Source: Brachybacterium muris (GTDB taxonomy: Bacteria; Actinomycetota; Actinomycetes; Actinomycetales; Dermabacteraceae). From it: 64,000 bases of DNA. Below, in pieces: positions 17,176 through 26,520 of the stretch. The notes under the pieces were generated by a model. It was not told where the DNA came from, made no database searches, and was given only the letters and a program-made list of their open reading frames with translations. The translations under genes were made by a program, and so were the position numbers. The stretch spans positions 558,001 to 622,000 of the forward strand of contig NZ_JAFBCB010000001.1 in NCBI RefSeq assembly GCF_016907455.1. Direction: 5' to 3'. Positions within the stretch are counted from its first letter, which is position 1. Every line of letters starts with the position of its first letter.

Positions 17176-18315
17176 ATGACGTACGTACCGCCAGGGTTCG
17201 CCTGGGGCCAGGACCAGGATTTCCTGTGGGTCGCTGCCGGGGAGTTCCTGCTTGCCCTCGGCGTGCGGGAGGAGACGGTGCGGCCCCTGGGGCAGCTGCG
17301 GCCGCTCTACGAGAAGTGGGAGCAGGTGGAGTAGAAGCTGCTGGGCCCGGCGGCCGGCGCCTCCATGGGCGTCTCCCTGCACCTGCTGGATGACCGGCAG
17401 CGGGCCGAACTGGACGACGACATCGCCCGGGCCCTGGCCGTACTGGTGCCGATCGCCGAGGAAGTGCTCCAGCAGCTGGACAAGCAGAGGATCTGCCCCG
17501 AGATCCTGGGATACCGGCGGGAATCGCTCGACGGAGCCCTCGCCGATCTGCGCGCCTACGCGGCCGACGAGGGGTGGCGCGGCAAGGACGAGGCCGCCAT
17601 CGAGGAGCACCTGCGGTGGATCGAGTCCCGGCATCGCATGGAGACCCCGCCCGCCAAGGCGAGCGCGGGAGAGGTGCGGCGCATCGTCGCGATCCTGCGG
17701 CGGATGCCGCGGCGCACCCTGCGGCGCATCACCAAGGTCACCAGCACGCCGGCGCTGATGGCGCTGGTGGGCAGCGGCCTGGCCGCGGTGCGCCGCTCCG
17801 ACATCGGCAGCTCCCCACCACCTGCACCCAGTGCGGTCAGCATGCACACCAGCAGCCGCGAGACGACGTACGACCACCGCTGGTCACTGATCGCGAAGAT
17901 GAGCCTGGTGGGCATCGCTCCCACCGTCGTCGTGGCGGGGTTGCTGGTGCTGGGGGTCGGGATGCTGATGACCGGAGCCGTCACCGCTGTGGTCGACATC
18001 GTGGCCCTGGTGATGCTCACGGTGATGGCCTTCGGAGGCGACAGCTCGGCCTCGGCACGCCAGCAGGCGCTGCGCTCCACCACGGCCGGGGGCATGCTGG
18101 CCGCCTGGGGCACCTGGAACTTCGGGGTGGGCCTGTTCCCGCTGATCTACGCCCTGGTCGAGGAAGGATCTGTCATCACCGCGGTGCTCGGTGGGATCCT
18201 CACCGTCGTCGGAGCCGTGCTCGGCATCGTCGGTTCGGTGCAGCGGGTGAGCGCGAGGCGCCGGGCCGGTCTTGCCGAGGAGGACTACGACATCCCGGTG
18301 GGTATGGTGCCCTGA
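17176..18315 (+). pseudogene. membrane protein gene with in-frame stop (paralog 1)
   Basis: From ATG 17176 the frame reads 52 codons (MTYVPPGFAWGQDQDFLWVA...) and hits TAG at 17332-17334, then continues open in the same frame to 18315. The part after the stop aligns without a gap to the neighbouring paralog, so the stop is a nonsense change in a gene of about 379 codons. The N-terminal half is soluble and helical (RAELDDDIARALAVL, RRESLDGALADLRAYAADEGWRGKDEAAI). The C-terminal half has about four membrane spans. The product family is not recognised. A shorter protein from ATG 17365 (316 residues) could still be made. Confidence 0.7.
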
Positions 18316-18380
18316 CCAGCACACGCTGGTAGGGGAACGACCTGGCTGACTGGGGGCATGATGACGACAGGGGCACGATC

Positions 18381-19326
18381 ATGAGCGCACCGTGGGAACT
18401 GGAATGGGCGGAGGACCCGGCCTTCGTGTGGGTCGCGGCAGGTCAGCTGTTGCTCGCTCTCGGGGTGCGGGAGGAGACGGTGCGGCCGCTGGGGGAGCTG
18501 CGGCCCCTGTACGAGAAGTGGGACAGCGCCCTGCACGGCGGACCGGGCGGCACCCTCGCCACCCCACCGCTGGACTCCCTGCCCCGCCGCCGGCGCGCCG
18601 AGCTGGACGACGACCTGGGGCGCGCCCTCGCGATCCTGCTCCCGGTGGCCGAGGAGGCCTTAGAACAGCTGGTCCGCCGGCAGATCCGGCCCGAGATCAT
18701 GGGGATCCGGCGCGATGCCCTGGACGGTGCCCTCACCGACCTGCGGCGCTACGCCGCCTCCGAGGGCTGGCGCGGCGAGGACGAGCAGGCCATCCAGGGC
18801 CACGTCCAGTGGATCACCGACGGTCACCGGTGGAAGACCCCCCTTCAGCCGCCCGGCCCGGGGGAGGTGGGCCGCATCGTGGATGTGCTCAGCGCGATGC
18901 CGCGCCCCACCCTGCGCCGCATCGCCGGGGTGTCCAACCGGCCCGCTCTGATGGCACTGGTGGGCGGCTGGTTCACCATGGTGCACAGCGGCCGCACAGA
19001 GGATGGCACGGCCGTGGCACCGGAGCTCACCTCCGAGCAGAGCGACCCCGTCGCGGAGCTGCAGCGGGAGATGGACCGCCGCGACGCGGAGCTCGAGGAG
19101 CAGCTGGCACGCAACTGCGCCGGTGGCGGGGCTGTGGAACATGGCAGTGGGACTGTTCCCGGCCGTCATGGCCCTTACCGAGCCGGAGTACGTCACCGCC
19201 GGGATCCTGGGCGGTGCGTTCGCGGTCCTCGCCCTGGCAGCGGCCCTGATCGGTGCCGTGCATCGTGAACGCGCCCGGAAGCAGGCCGGTCTGCCCAAGG
19301 ACGACATCCCCTTCTACGTCCCCTGA
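18381..19326 (+). pseudogene. membrane protein gene with deletion and frameshift (paralog 2)
   Basis: The 5' part from ATG 18381 is colinear with paralog 1 (LLALGVREETVRPLG, RAELDDDLGRALAIL, LDGALTDLRRYAASEGWRGEDE). Near 19115-19135 the homology jumps to another frame, where GLWNMAVGLFPAVMALTEPE matches the last two membrane spans of paralog 1 and runs to the stop at 19324-19326. The two first membrane spans are missing at the junction. The continuous frame instead runs into unrelated Arg/Gly-rich text. Both paralogs are therefore inactivated, by different lesions. Confidence 0.7.
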
Positions 19327-19343
19327 CCGGACAGGTCGGGCGA

Positions 19344-19376
19344 GGTCACCTCCTGGTCACCTGGGGCCGTTAGTCT
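19344..19376 (+). promoter_or_regulatory. phosphodiesterase promoter with PHO-box-like direct repeat
   Basis: GGTCACCT occurs at 19344-19351 and 19355-19362, an 11-base period. The second 11-mer, GGTCACCTGGG, fits the Streptomyces PHO-box unit G(G/T)TCAYYYR(G/C)G. A -10 hexamer TAGTCT (19371-19376) lies 7 bases before the ATG. PhoP control is an inference. Confidence 0.4.
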
Positions 19377-19383
19377 CACCGAC

Positions 19384-20259
19384 ATGCGCATCCTGCACCT
19401 GAGCGACACCCACCTGTACGGCGACCCTGCCGCCCGCCACTACGGACGCATCGACACCACCAGAGCCCTGCGCGGGGTGCTGGAGCACCTGGCTGGCCTT
19501 GAGCGCGTGGACCTGGTGGTGCACACCGGGGACGCCTCCGAGGACGGGACCGTGGAGAGCTACCGCCTGCTGCACGAGCTGCTGGATCCCTTCGCCGCCC
19601 GGCTCGGGGCGCCGCTCGCGGTGGCGATGGGCAACCACGACGTGCCCGCCGCATACGCGGAGCTGGCCGGGCCCGGTGATCACGACCCGCGCTACCAGGA
19701 CCGGGCGATCACCACGGCCGACGGGGTCCGCGTGGTGGTGCTGGACTCCAGCGTGCCCGGTGCCGGCTACGGCCACCTCGACCCTGCCCAGCTGGACTGG
19801 CTGCGTGAGGTGCTGGCCCGGCCCGCCGCTCGCGGCACAGTGCTGGCGGTGCACCACCCGCCGCTGGTGGCCGCCACCCGGATGCTGCGTGCCCTGGACC
19901 TCGACGGCCTCGATGAACTAGGTGAGGCGCTCACCGGCAGTGACGTGCGGGTGATCCTGTCCGGCCACTACCACCACGAGATGACCGGGGACCTGGCAGG
20001 GATCCCCGTGCACGTGGTCCCCGGCATCACCAACGTGGTGGACCCGGTGGCCGCCGGCGAGCACGAGAGGTCCCTCGCCCTGTCCGGGGCGAGCCTCCTG
20101 GAGATCGACGAGACCGGGGCGGCCAGACCCAGGATCATCACCTCCCTGTGGCCGAACGCGGGGGACACACCCGGGGGCGATGCCGGGGACGTCCAGATCC
20201 CTGTGTACGACTTCGGCCCGGGCGAGGTGCAGGCGATCATCGATGCCGCCGGACGCTGA
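19384..20259 (+). CDS. metallophosphoesterase, cyclic-nucleotide/phosphodiesterase type
   Basis: 291 residues, calcineurin-like phosphoesterase. Metal-binding motifs appear in order: HLSDTHLYGD (residues 5-14), HTGDASEDGT (near 48), MGNHD (near 84), AVHHPP (near 156) and SGHYHHE (near 194). This order fits the CpdA/GpdQ class acting on phosphodiesters such as cAMP or glycerophosphodiesters; the substrate is not determined. No ribosome site is present and TAGTCT ends 7 bases upstream, so the mRNA is probably leaderless. Confidence 0.85.
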   Translation: MRILHLSDTHLYGDPAARHYGRIDTTRALRGVLEHLAGLERVDLVVHTGDASEDGTVESYRLLHELLDPFAARLGAPLAVAMGNHDVPAAYAELAGPGDHDPRYQDRAITTADGVRVVVLDSSVPGAGYGHLDPAQLDWLREVLARPAARGTVLAVHHPPLVAATRMLRALDLDGLDELGEALTGSDVRVILSGHYHHEMTGDLAGIPVHVVPGITNVVDPVAAGEHERSLALSGASLLEIDETGAARPRIITSLWPNAGDTPGGDAGDVQIPVYDFGPGEVQAIIDAAGR

Positions 20260-20312
20260 CCCTTCACCACCTGGCCCCCAGCCCCTCACCCCGGCCGACC
20301 ACAGGAGGACCG

Positions 20313-20915
20313 ATGGCCGCACTCCGTGACCCCGTCCCGCCATGGGAGCGCCCGGGTTCGTCGGCCCCCGGTACGGCACCTGCGTCAGAGCGCGGCCTGT
20401 TCGGTCGCGCCCGCGGATCATCGGCGCCGGAGCGCCGCACCCCCGGGCATTCTCCCAGCAGCGCCGAACGCAGTGCGGTGCGCACCGTCCAGTGGATCGC
20501 CACGGTGGTGAGCGCCGCGGTGGCACTGCTGGCCGTGGTGCGCCTGGTGATCGCGATGATGCCGCTGCGCTACAGCGATCTGCTCTCATCCCTGCCGGCG
20601 CTGTGGCCGGTCCCGATGATCGCCATGGCCGTGACCGTGGTGGCGCTGGGCGTCGCCCACGGCGTGGCCGGTCGCTGGACCGACGGCACCTCCGCCAGGC
20701 TCACGTTCACCCTGGTGGGAACGGTCCTTGCGCCGATGACCCTGCTGGCGGCGATCGTCTTCTCCATCGACGATCTGAACTACCACCAGCTGATGGGGGC
20801 CGAGCTCGCCGAGTGGCTCGCGGTGGTGATCGCGGGCGCCGTCGCGGCGGGGCCGCTGCTGCTGGGAACCGCCCTGCTGGTGATCGGCTCTGCGCGAACA
20901 CCCCGACGCTGTTAG
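20313..20915 (+). CDS. four-span membrane protein, unknown function
   Basis: 200 residues. A Pro/Ser/Arg-rich N-terminal tail of about 50 residues is followed by four hydrophobic segments (WIATVVSAAVALLAVVRLVIAM; PVPMIAMAVTVVALGVAHGV; LTFTLVGTVLAPMTLLAAIVF; WLAVVIAGAVAAGPLLLGTALLV). No family is recognised. The ATG at 20313 follows AGGAGG. Its TAG stop lies inside the CIRCE operator of groES. Confidence 0.65.
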   Translation: MAALRDPVPPWERPGSSAPGTAPASERGLFGRARGSSAPERRTPGHSPSSAERSAVRTVQWIATVVSAAVALLAVVRLVIAMMPLRYSDLLSSLPALWPVPMIAMAVTVVALGVAHGVAGRWTDGTSARLTFTLVGTVLAPMTLLAAIVFSIDDLNYHQLMGAELAEWLAVVIAGAVAAGPLLLGTALLVIGSARTPRRC

Positions 20916-20952
20916 CACTCGCCTTGCATGAGTGCCAACAGGGTCCTAGAGT
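20912..20952 (+). promoter_or_regulatory. CIRCE operator and promoter of groES-groEL
   Basis: TTAGCACTC, 9 bases, GAGTGCCAA at 20912-20938 differs from the consensus CIRCE element at one base in the right arm. TTGCAT (20924-20929) and TAGAGT (20947-20952) with a 17-base spacer form a -35/-10 pair, so the HrcA repressor would sit on the -35 region. The TAG stop of the upstream gene (20913-20915) is part of the left arm. Confidence 0.88.
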
Positions 20953-21095
20953 TGGCGTCGTTGGCAGTCGACAGCCCAGAGTGCCAGAAGCTGCCAGGAG
21001 GGATCTTCCCCGGTCGGCACCGCGACGACGACCGGGACCGGGATCCCTGGCCCCCGAACTCACCAGAGTCATTACTTCATGAAGGAGTGAGCCGC

Positions 21096-21392
21096 ATGTC
21101 GGTCTCCATCAAGCCCCTCGAGGACCGTGTCGTCATCAAGCCGCTCGAGGCTGAACAGACCACCGCTTCCGGCCTGGTCATCCCGGACACCGCGAAGGAG
21201 AAGCCCCAGGAGGGCGAGGTCGTCGCCGTCGGCGCCGGCCGCTTCGACGAGAAGGGCGAGCGCATCCCGGTCGACGTCAAGGTCGGCGACAAGGTCGTCT
21301 TCTCCAAGTACGGCGGCACCGAGCTCAAGTACGGCGACCAGGAGTACCTGGTGCTGGGCTCGCGCGACATCCTCGCGATCATCGAGAACTGA
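21096..21392 (+). CDS. groES: co-chaperonin GroES
   Basis: 98 residues, the standard length. It caps Gro[33 protein letters not shown] contains the mobile loop, and [16 protein letters not shown] is the conserved end. GAAGGAG at 21081-21087 gives the ATG at 21096. The 140-base leader follows the CIRCE-controlled promoter, so it is expected to be heat-inducible through HrcA. groEL follows after 22 bases. Confidence 0.97.
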   Translation: MSVSIKPLEDRVVIKPLEAEQTTASGLVIPDTAKEKPQEGEVVAVGAGRFDEKGERIPVDVKVGDKVVFSKYGGTELKYGDQEYLVLGSRDILAIIEN

Positions 21393-21408
21393 ACGGACTG
21401 AGGTCTAG

Positions 21409-23001
<1,593 letters not shown>

Positions 23002-23083
23002 TCGCGCGATCGCGTGATCGTCGTCAGGGCATCATCTGATCCCTGCGTCACAGCAGTGCCGTCGGTCTGACCGAACGGCAGGG

Positions 23084-23118
23084 AGCGGGCCGCACCGGAG
23101 ACCCCGGGGCGGCCCGCT
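23084..23118 (+). terminator. terminator downstream of groEL
   Basis: A 10-bp GC stem, AGCGGGCCGC (23084-23093) with its complement at 23109-23118, and a 15-base loop, followed by TCGTCGT. It lies about 85 bases after the groEL stop. The rest of the 23002-23296 gap shows no gene. Confidence 0.6.
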
Positions 23119-23296
23119 TCGTCGTGCCTGAACAGCTCGCAGGCGCGCGACACCCGGTGCCCAGTGCTGGTCATGGGGCCGACCAGGGGCCGTCACCGCC
23201 TAGACTCAGGAAGCATCGGGAACTCGCCGGCATCGGAGTGCAGGGAACGAACCGGTGCGGAGAACGCCGCGCCGCCGTGGATCGACAGGAGCGCCA

Positions 23297-23995
23297 GTGG
23301 ACAGTAAACGGGAGCATCAGCCATCGGCTGAGGCGAACGAGCCCACCCGCACCTTCAGCCCCCCGGGGCGCGTGGTGCTGGGGACACTGCTGATCGCGTT
23401 GGTGTTCGTGGTGGTCCTGGAGTTCCTGGTGATCATCAGTTTCGTGGGGCAGCGCCTGTGGCGCGACCCCGCCCTCACCAGCGACCTGGGCTTCACCCTG
23501 CCTCTGCTGCTGTGGGTGGCCGTCGCCGTGCTGGCGGTGATCGGAGTGCTGCGGGTGGTCACCGCCTGGCTGCACGTGGATGAGAAGGGCTTCCGCCTCC
23601 AGGGCCTGTGCCGCAGCACGCTGGAGGCGCCGTGGAAGGACGTCGCCCGCGTGATCGCGGTGCGGGACATCGATCGTGGCGCCAGCCCCGCTGAGGCGCT
23701 CGACTCCGGCGAGACCAGCTACGACGGCGTGTACCTGATGGATGCGCACGACCACCGGATGCTCGCGGTCTCCAGCCGCCTGTTCGGCGACCGTGCCCAG
23801 GAGACGGTGCTGCGGCACGCCGAGAACGCCGGTGTGCCCGTGGACCACTACGACGCGATCAGGCCACGCGAGCTGCGCAAGCAGGTGCCCCAGGCACTCA
23901 CCTTCATCGACCGCCACCCCAACCTGCTGCTGCTGGGCCTGGTGGTGTTCTACGTGTTCCACAACGTGTACACCTTCGTCGTGTGGGGGCTGTGA
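23297..23995 (+). CDS. PH-like domain membrane protein
   Basis: 232 residues. Two spans near the N-terminus (VVLGTLLIALVFVVVLEFLV; LLLWVAVAVLAVIGVL) are followed by a soluble beta-rich region resembling bacterial PH domains (HVDEKGFRLQGLCRSTLEAPWKDVARVIAV) and a last span at the C-terminus. The GTG at 23297 follows AGGAG; a longer frame upstream lacks support. Its stop overlaps the start of the pseudouridine synthase gene. Function unknown. Confidence 0.65.
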   Translation: MDSKREHQPSAEANEPTRTFSPPGRVVLGTLLIALVFVVVLEFLVIISFVGQRLWRDPALTSDLGFTLPLLLWVAVAVLAVIGVLRVVTAWLHVDEKGFRLQGLCRSTLEAPWKDVARVIAVRDIDRGASPAEALDSGETSYDGVYLMDAHDHRMLAVSSRLFGDRAQETVLRHAENAGVPVDHYDAIRPRELRKQVPQALTFIDRHPNLLLLGLVVFYVFHNVYTFVVWGL

Positions 23996-24972
23996 GCCAC
24001 TTCCGGCCAGGGCGAGCCGCCCGCAGCCGTGCCCGCCGGTCGGCACCCCCGCTGCCTCAGCGTGACGGCCTCGACCCCGTGCGCCACCGGGTCGCTCGTG
24101 ACGCTGCGCAGGGCATCGCCTTCGATAGCCTGCTGACCAGGTTCCCCGCCCTGGGTGACCCAGAGGCGACGCCGTTGCACGAGCGCTTCGTGCGCGGTGA
24201 GATCGTGCGGGCCGACGGGACCGCCTGGGCCGCCGACGCCCCGGTCGAGCCCGGCGACGAGCTGTGGTTCCATCGAGAGCTGCGCGAGGAAGCCGTGCCG
24301 GAGATGGACCTGCCGATCCTGCACCAGGACGACCATCTGCTGGTGGTGGACAAGCCCCACGACATGGCCACGATGCCACGTGGCACCCACGTGCTCTCCA
24401 GCGCCCTGGTGCGCCTGCGCCGCTCCACCGGCATCACCACGCTCAGTCCCCTGCATCGCCTGGACCGTCGTACCGCCGGCGTGCTGGCCTTCGGTGTGGA
24501 TCCTGCCGAACGCAGTGCCTACCAGGAGCTGTTCGCCCGCCGTGAGGTGCTCAAGGAGTACCTGGCCCGGGTAGGGCCGTACCGCGAAGGCGCCGCCGTG
24601 CCGGCTGATCTGCCCACGATGGTCGGCGCGCGCACGGTGCTGCGCGATCGCCTGGTCAAGGAGCGCGATGATCTGCTCACCCGCCTGGTGGCAGGGGAGC
24701 CCAACGCGATCACCGAGGTCGAGGTGGCCGCCGTCGAGCTGGACGGCACCCTCACCCTGCGGCTGCGACCGCTCACTGGCCGCACCCACCAGCTGCGCGC
24801 GCAGCTCGCCTCCCGAGGCATGCCCATCGTGGGGGAGGACCTCTACCCCACGCCTCGTGATCCGGTCGGGTCGCTGCAGCTGCTGGCCCGCTCCCTCGCC
24901 TTCACCGACCCCGTCACCGGGCAGGAGCGACGGTTCACCTCCGCGCTCGACCTGCCGGGACCCCCGTCATGA
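23992..24972 (+). CDS. RluA-family RNA pseudouridine synthase
   Basis: About 326 residues. It isomerises uridine in rRNA or tRNA. The catalytic motif HRLDRRTAGVLAFG carries the essential Asp, with VVDKPHDMATMPRGTHV before it and LTGRTHQLRAQLASRGMPIVGEDLYP after it. The GTG at 23992 overlaps the preceding stop (GTGA). The first 25 residues are Arg-rich. The target position cannot be assigned. Confidence 0.88.
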   Translation: MSHFRPGRAARSRARRSAPPLPQRDGLDPVRHRVARDAAQGIAFDSLLTRFPALGDPEATPLHERFVRGEIVRADGTAWAADAPVEPGDELWFHRELREEAVPEMDLPILHQDDHLLVVDKPHDMATMPRGTHVLSSALVRLRRSTGITTLSPLHRLDRRTAGVLAFGVDPAERSAYQELFARREVLKEYLARVGPYREGAAVPADLPTMVGARTVLRDRLVKERDDLLTRLVAGEPNAITEVEVAAVELDGTLTLRLRPLTGRTHQLRAQLASRGMPIVGEDLYPTPRDPVGSLQLLARSLAFTDPVTGQERRFTSALDLPGPPS

Positions 24973-25022
24973 ATGGCGACATCGACGGTGAGAGCCCGCG
25001 GCCGGCCCCGTACCCTGGGAGG

Positions 25023-25796
25023 GTGACGACCGGTGAGACGCTCAGCGACGCCGCGACCGCGCCGGCCCCCCGCCGCACCCGGTCCGGCGCGGTGCTCGTC
25101 GGCCCCAGCATCAGGGCCCGCTACCTGCCCGGGGTGTTGATCGGGCTGCCCCTGATCTCCTTGCTGCTGTCTCCCTTCGCGGGGGCGGGCCTGCAGCAGT
25201 GGCGGCGAACCCGCATCCTGGACGGGCACCGCGGACCGCTCGAGCAGATGCTCGAACCGGCGTGGACGCAGCTGCTTGTCGGTGCGCTGTTGCTGTGGGG
25301 CCTGTTCGCACTGTGGGCGTTCGTGCCGTTGGTGTTCACCCGCCGGGTCGCCCTGCTCGATGAGCAGCACGGTGCCCTGGCCCTGCGCAAGGGGATGCGC
25401 ACCACGGACCGAGCCCGCATGGACCAGGTGGTCTACGCCGTGGGGGAGGCCGAGCGCGGGTCCCTGGCGCTGATCGGGATCCGCGACGATGCGGCGCAGG
25501 AGCGCCAGTGGCTGATCCCGGAGATCGGCTGGGACCAGGCCTCCTTCGACGGTCTGCGCATGCTGCAGACTGCCGCCGGTCTGCGAGCGGCACCACCGCG
25601 CCGCGTCCTGGTGGACGAGGCGCGCCGGGCCCGACGCGAGCAGAACAACCGGGAGCTCGCCCAGCGGCTCGGCATGCCCTGGCAGCCCGACTACGGGCAC
25701 GACGAGGGAGCCTTCCAGGCCGAATTCGACCGCGTTCGACGGGTGGTGGGAGGCAAGGAGCCCCCGCGCGAGGGTGATCCGAGCGCGCAGCTGTGA
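25023..25796 (+). CDS. two-span membrane protein, unknown function
   Basis: About 257 residues from GTG 25023. This start was chosen because TACCCT ends 6 bases before it (leaderless pattern); an ATG at 24969 overlapping the preceding stop is an alternative and adds 18 residues. Two hydrophobic segments (YLPGVLIGLPLISLLLSPFAGAG; LLVGALLLWGLFALWAFVPLVF) precede a soluble C-terminal half with REQNNRELAQRLGMPWQPDYG. No family is recognised. It is the last gene before the accessory island. Confidence 0.6.
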   Translation: MTTGETLSDAATAPAPRRTRSGAVLVGPSIRARYLPGVLIGLPLISLLLSPFAGAGLQQWRRTRILDGHRGPLEQMLEPAWTQLLVGALLLWGLFALWAFVPLVFTRRVALLDEQHGALALRKGMRTTDRARMDQVVYAVGEAERGSLALIGIRDDAAQERQWLIPEIGWDQASFDGLRMLQTAAGLRAAPPRRVLVDEARRARREQNNRELAQRLGMPWQPDYGHDEGAFQAEFDRVRRVVGGKEPPREGDPSAQL

Positions 25797-25803
25797 GCGT
25801 CGC

Positions 25804-26010
25804 TCAAAGGGGCATCTGACGGATCCGTTCGAGGGCGCGCTGCAGACTCGGTGACCTGGATGCAGCTCGCATCGCGTCCCAGCGTGACTCAGCGAACTGC
25901 TGGAGCGTAGTGACATACCCGGTTCCGATTCGTCCGTTGCTGCGCACCATTGCCGCACGGATCGTTCGTGATCGTGACCGAGCGCATATCTGTAGCAGAC
26001 GCTGTTTGGG
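25804..26010 (-). pseudogene. 3' end of TOPRIM/DUF4276-like gene, cut off by ISL3 insertion
   Basis: When the sequence 26003-32627 is removed, the minus-strand frame of the gene starting at 33016 continues here without a break: DPKQ joins RLLQICARSRSRTIRAAM and runs to ALERIRQMPL and the TGA at 25804. The restored protein is 195 residues. The tail is basic and helical. In the present chromosome this piece has no start and is not translated as part of the protein. Confidence 0.8.
26003..26010. repeat. target duplication, left side of ISL3 element
   Basis: TGTTTGGG, identical to 32628-32635. Confidence 0.92.
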
Positions 26011-26054
26011 GGCTCTTCGTGGTTCGTGGTGAATGGGTCTGCTGTGGCGGGTAT

Positions 26055-26358
26055 TCACGCTGCGGTTCTCGCGGCGCTGGCCAGCAGGATACGGGTCCGG
26101 TAGTTCTCGGCGTTGCGGAAGCCGCGGCCGGTGCGTTTGATGTTCTTGATGCCCGTGTTCGCTGCCTCGACTCGGGCGGTGGTCGCGCCGGTGAGGATGA
26201 GGACCTCGATCGCGTCCCACCAGGTCACGATGGTGTCGTAGAGCTTGGTCGCCTCGGGAATGTTCGCGATCTGGACGAAGTAACCCATCCGCATCCGTTC
26301 GTCCCAGGCCTGGGCCAGGGTGTCGGTGGCCAGCAGGCGGCGGAGCTGCTCCTTGATG
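26055..26358 (-). pseudogene. ISL3 transposase, C-terminal fragment
   Basis: Encodes KEQLRRLLATDTLAQAWDER through GATTARVEAANTGIKNIKRT and ends ASAARTAA, TGA at 26055. The VEAANTGIKNIKRTGRGFRN block is the conserved C-terminal DDE-domain end of ISL3 transposases, containing the catalytic Glu. It joins in frame to the fragment at 28940-29231 once IS21 copy B and one TTGATG are removed. Confidence 0.9.
26353..26358. repeat. target duplication, left side of IS21 copy B
   Basis: TTGATG, identical to 28940-28945. Confidence 0.88.
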
Positions 26359-26471
26359 TGAATATTCGCCTCGCTGGGGTCCGCTGATCGAGGGTTCGGG
26401 TGCCACGTCGCTGCCGTAGCGGTGGCGTCGTTCGGGACCACCAGTGGTGTCGTTGGGGCCGCTCTGTCTAC

Positions 26472-26512
26472 GCTCCTTCCGCCGTGTGTATAGGGCACGC
26501 GGCGGAAGGAGC
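26472..26512 (+). promoter_or_regulatory. hairpin enclosing the istA ribosome-binding site (copy B)
   Basis: 26472-26484 pairs perfectly with 26500-26512 (13 bp). Four more pairs, including one G-U, bring the stem to 17 bp around a 7-base loop. GGAAGGAG (26504-26511), the only Shine-Dalgarno sequence before the ATG at 26521, is inside the 3' arm. Transcripts that start upstream of the element would fold it; a transcript starting inside the stem would not. Confidence 0.7.
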
Positions 26513-26520
26513 AATCTGGA

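Noticed and set aside
17332-17334. In-frame TAG as a recoding or readthrough site
   Set aside because: The codon sits where the paralog has a sense codon, there is no stem-loop or pyrrolysine/suppressor context visible, and the paralog is also broken. A nonsense mutation is simpler.
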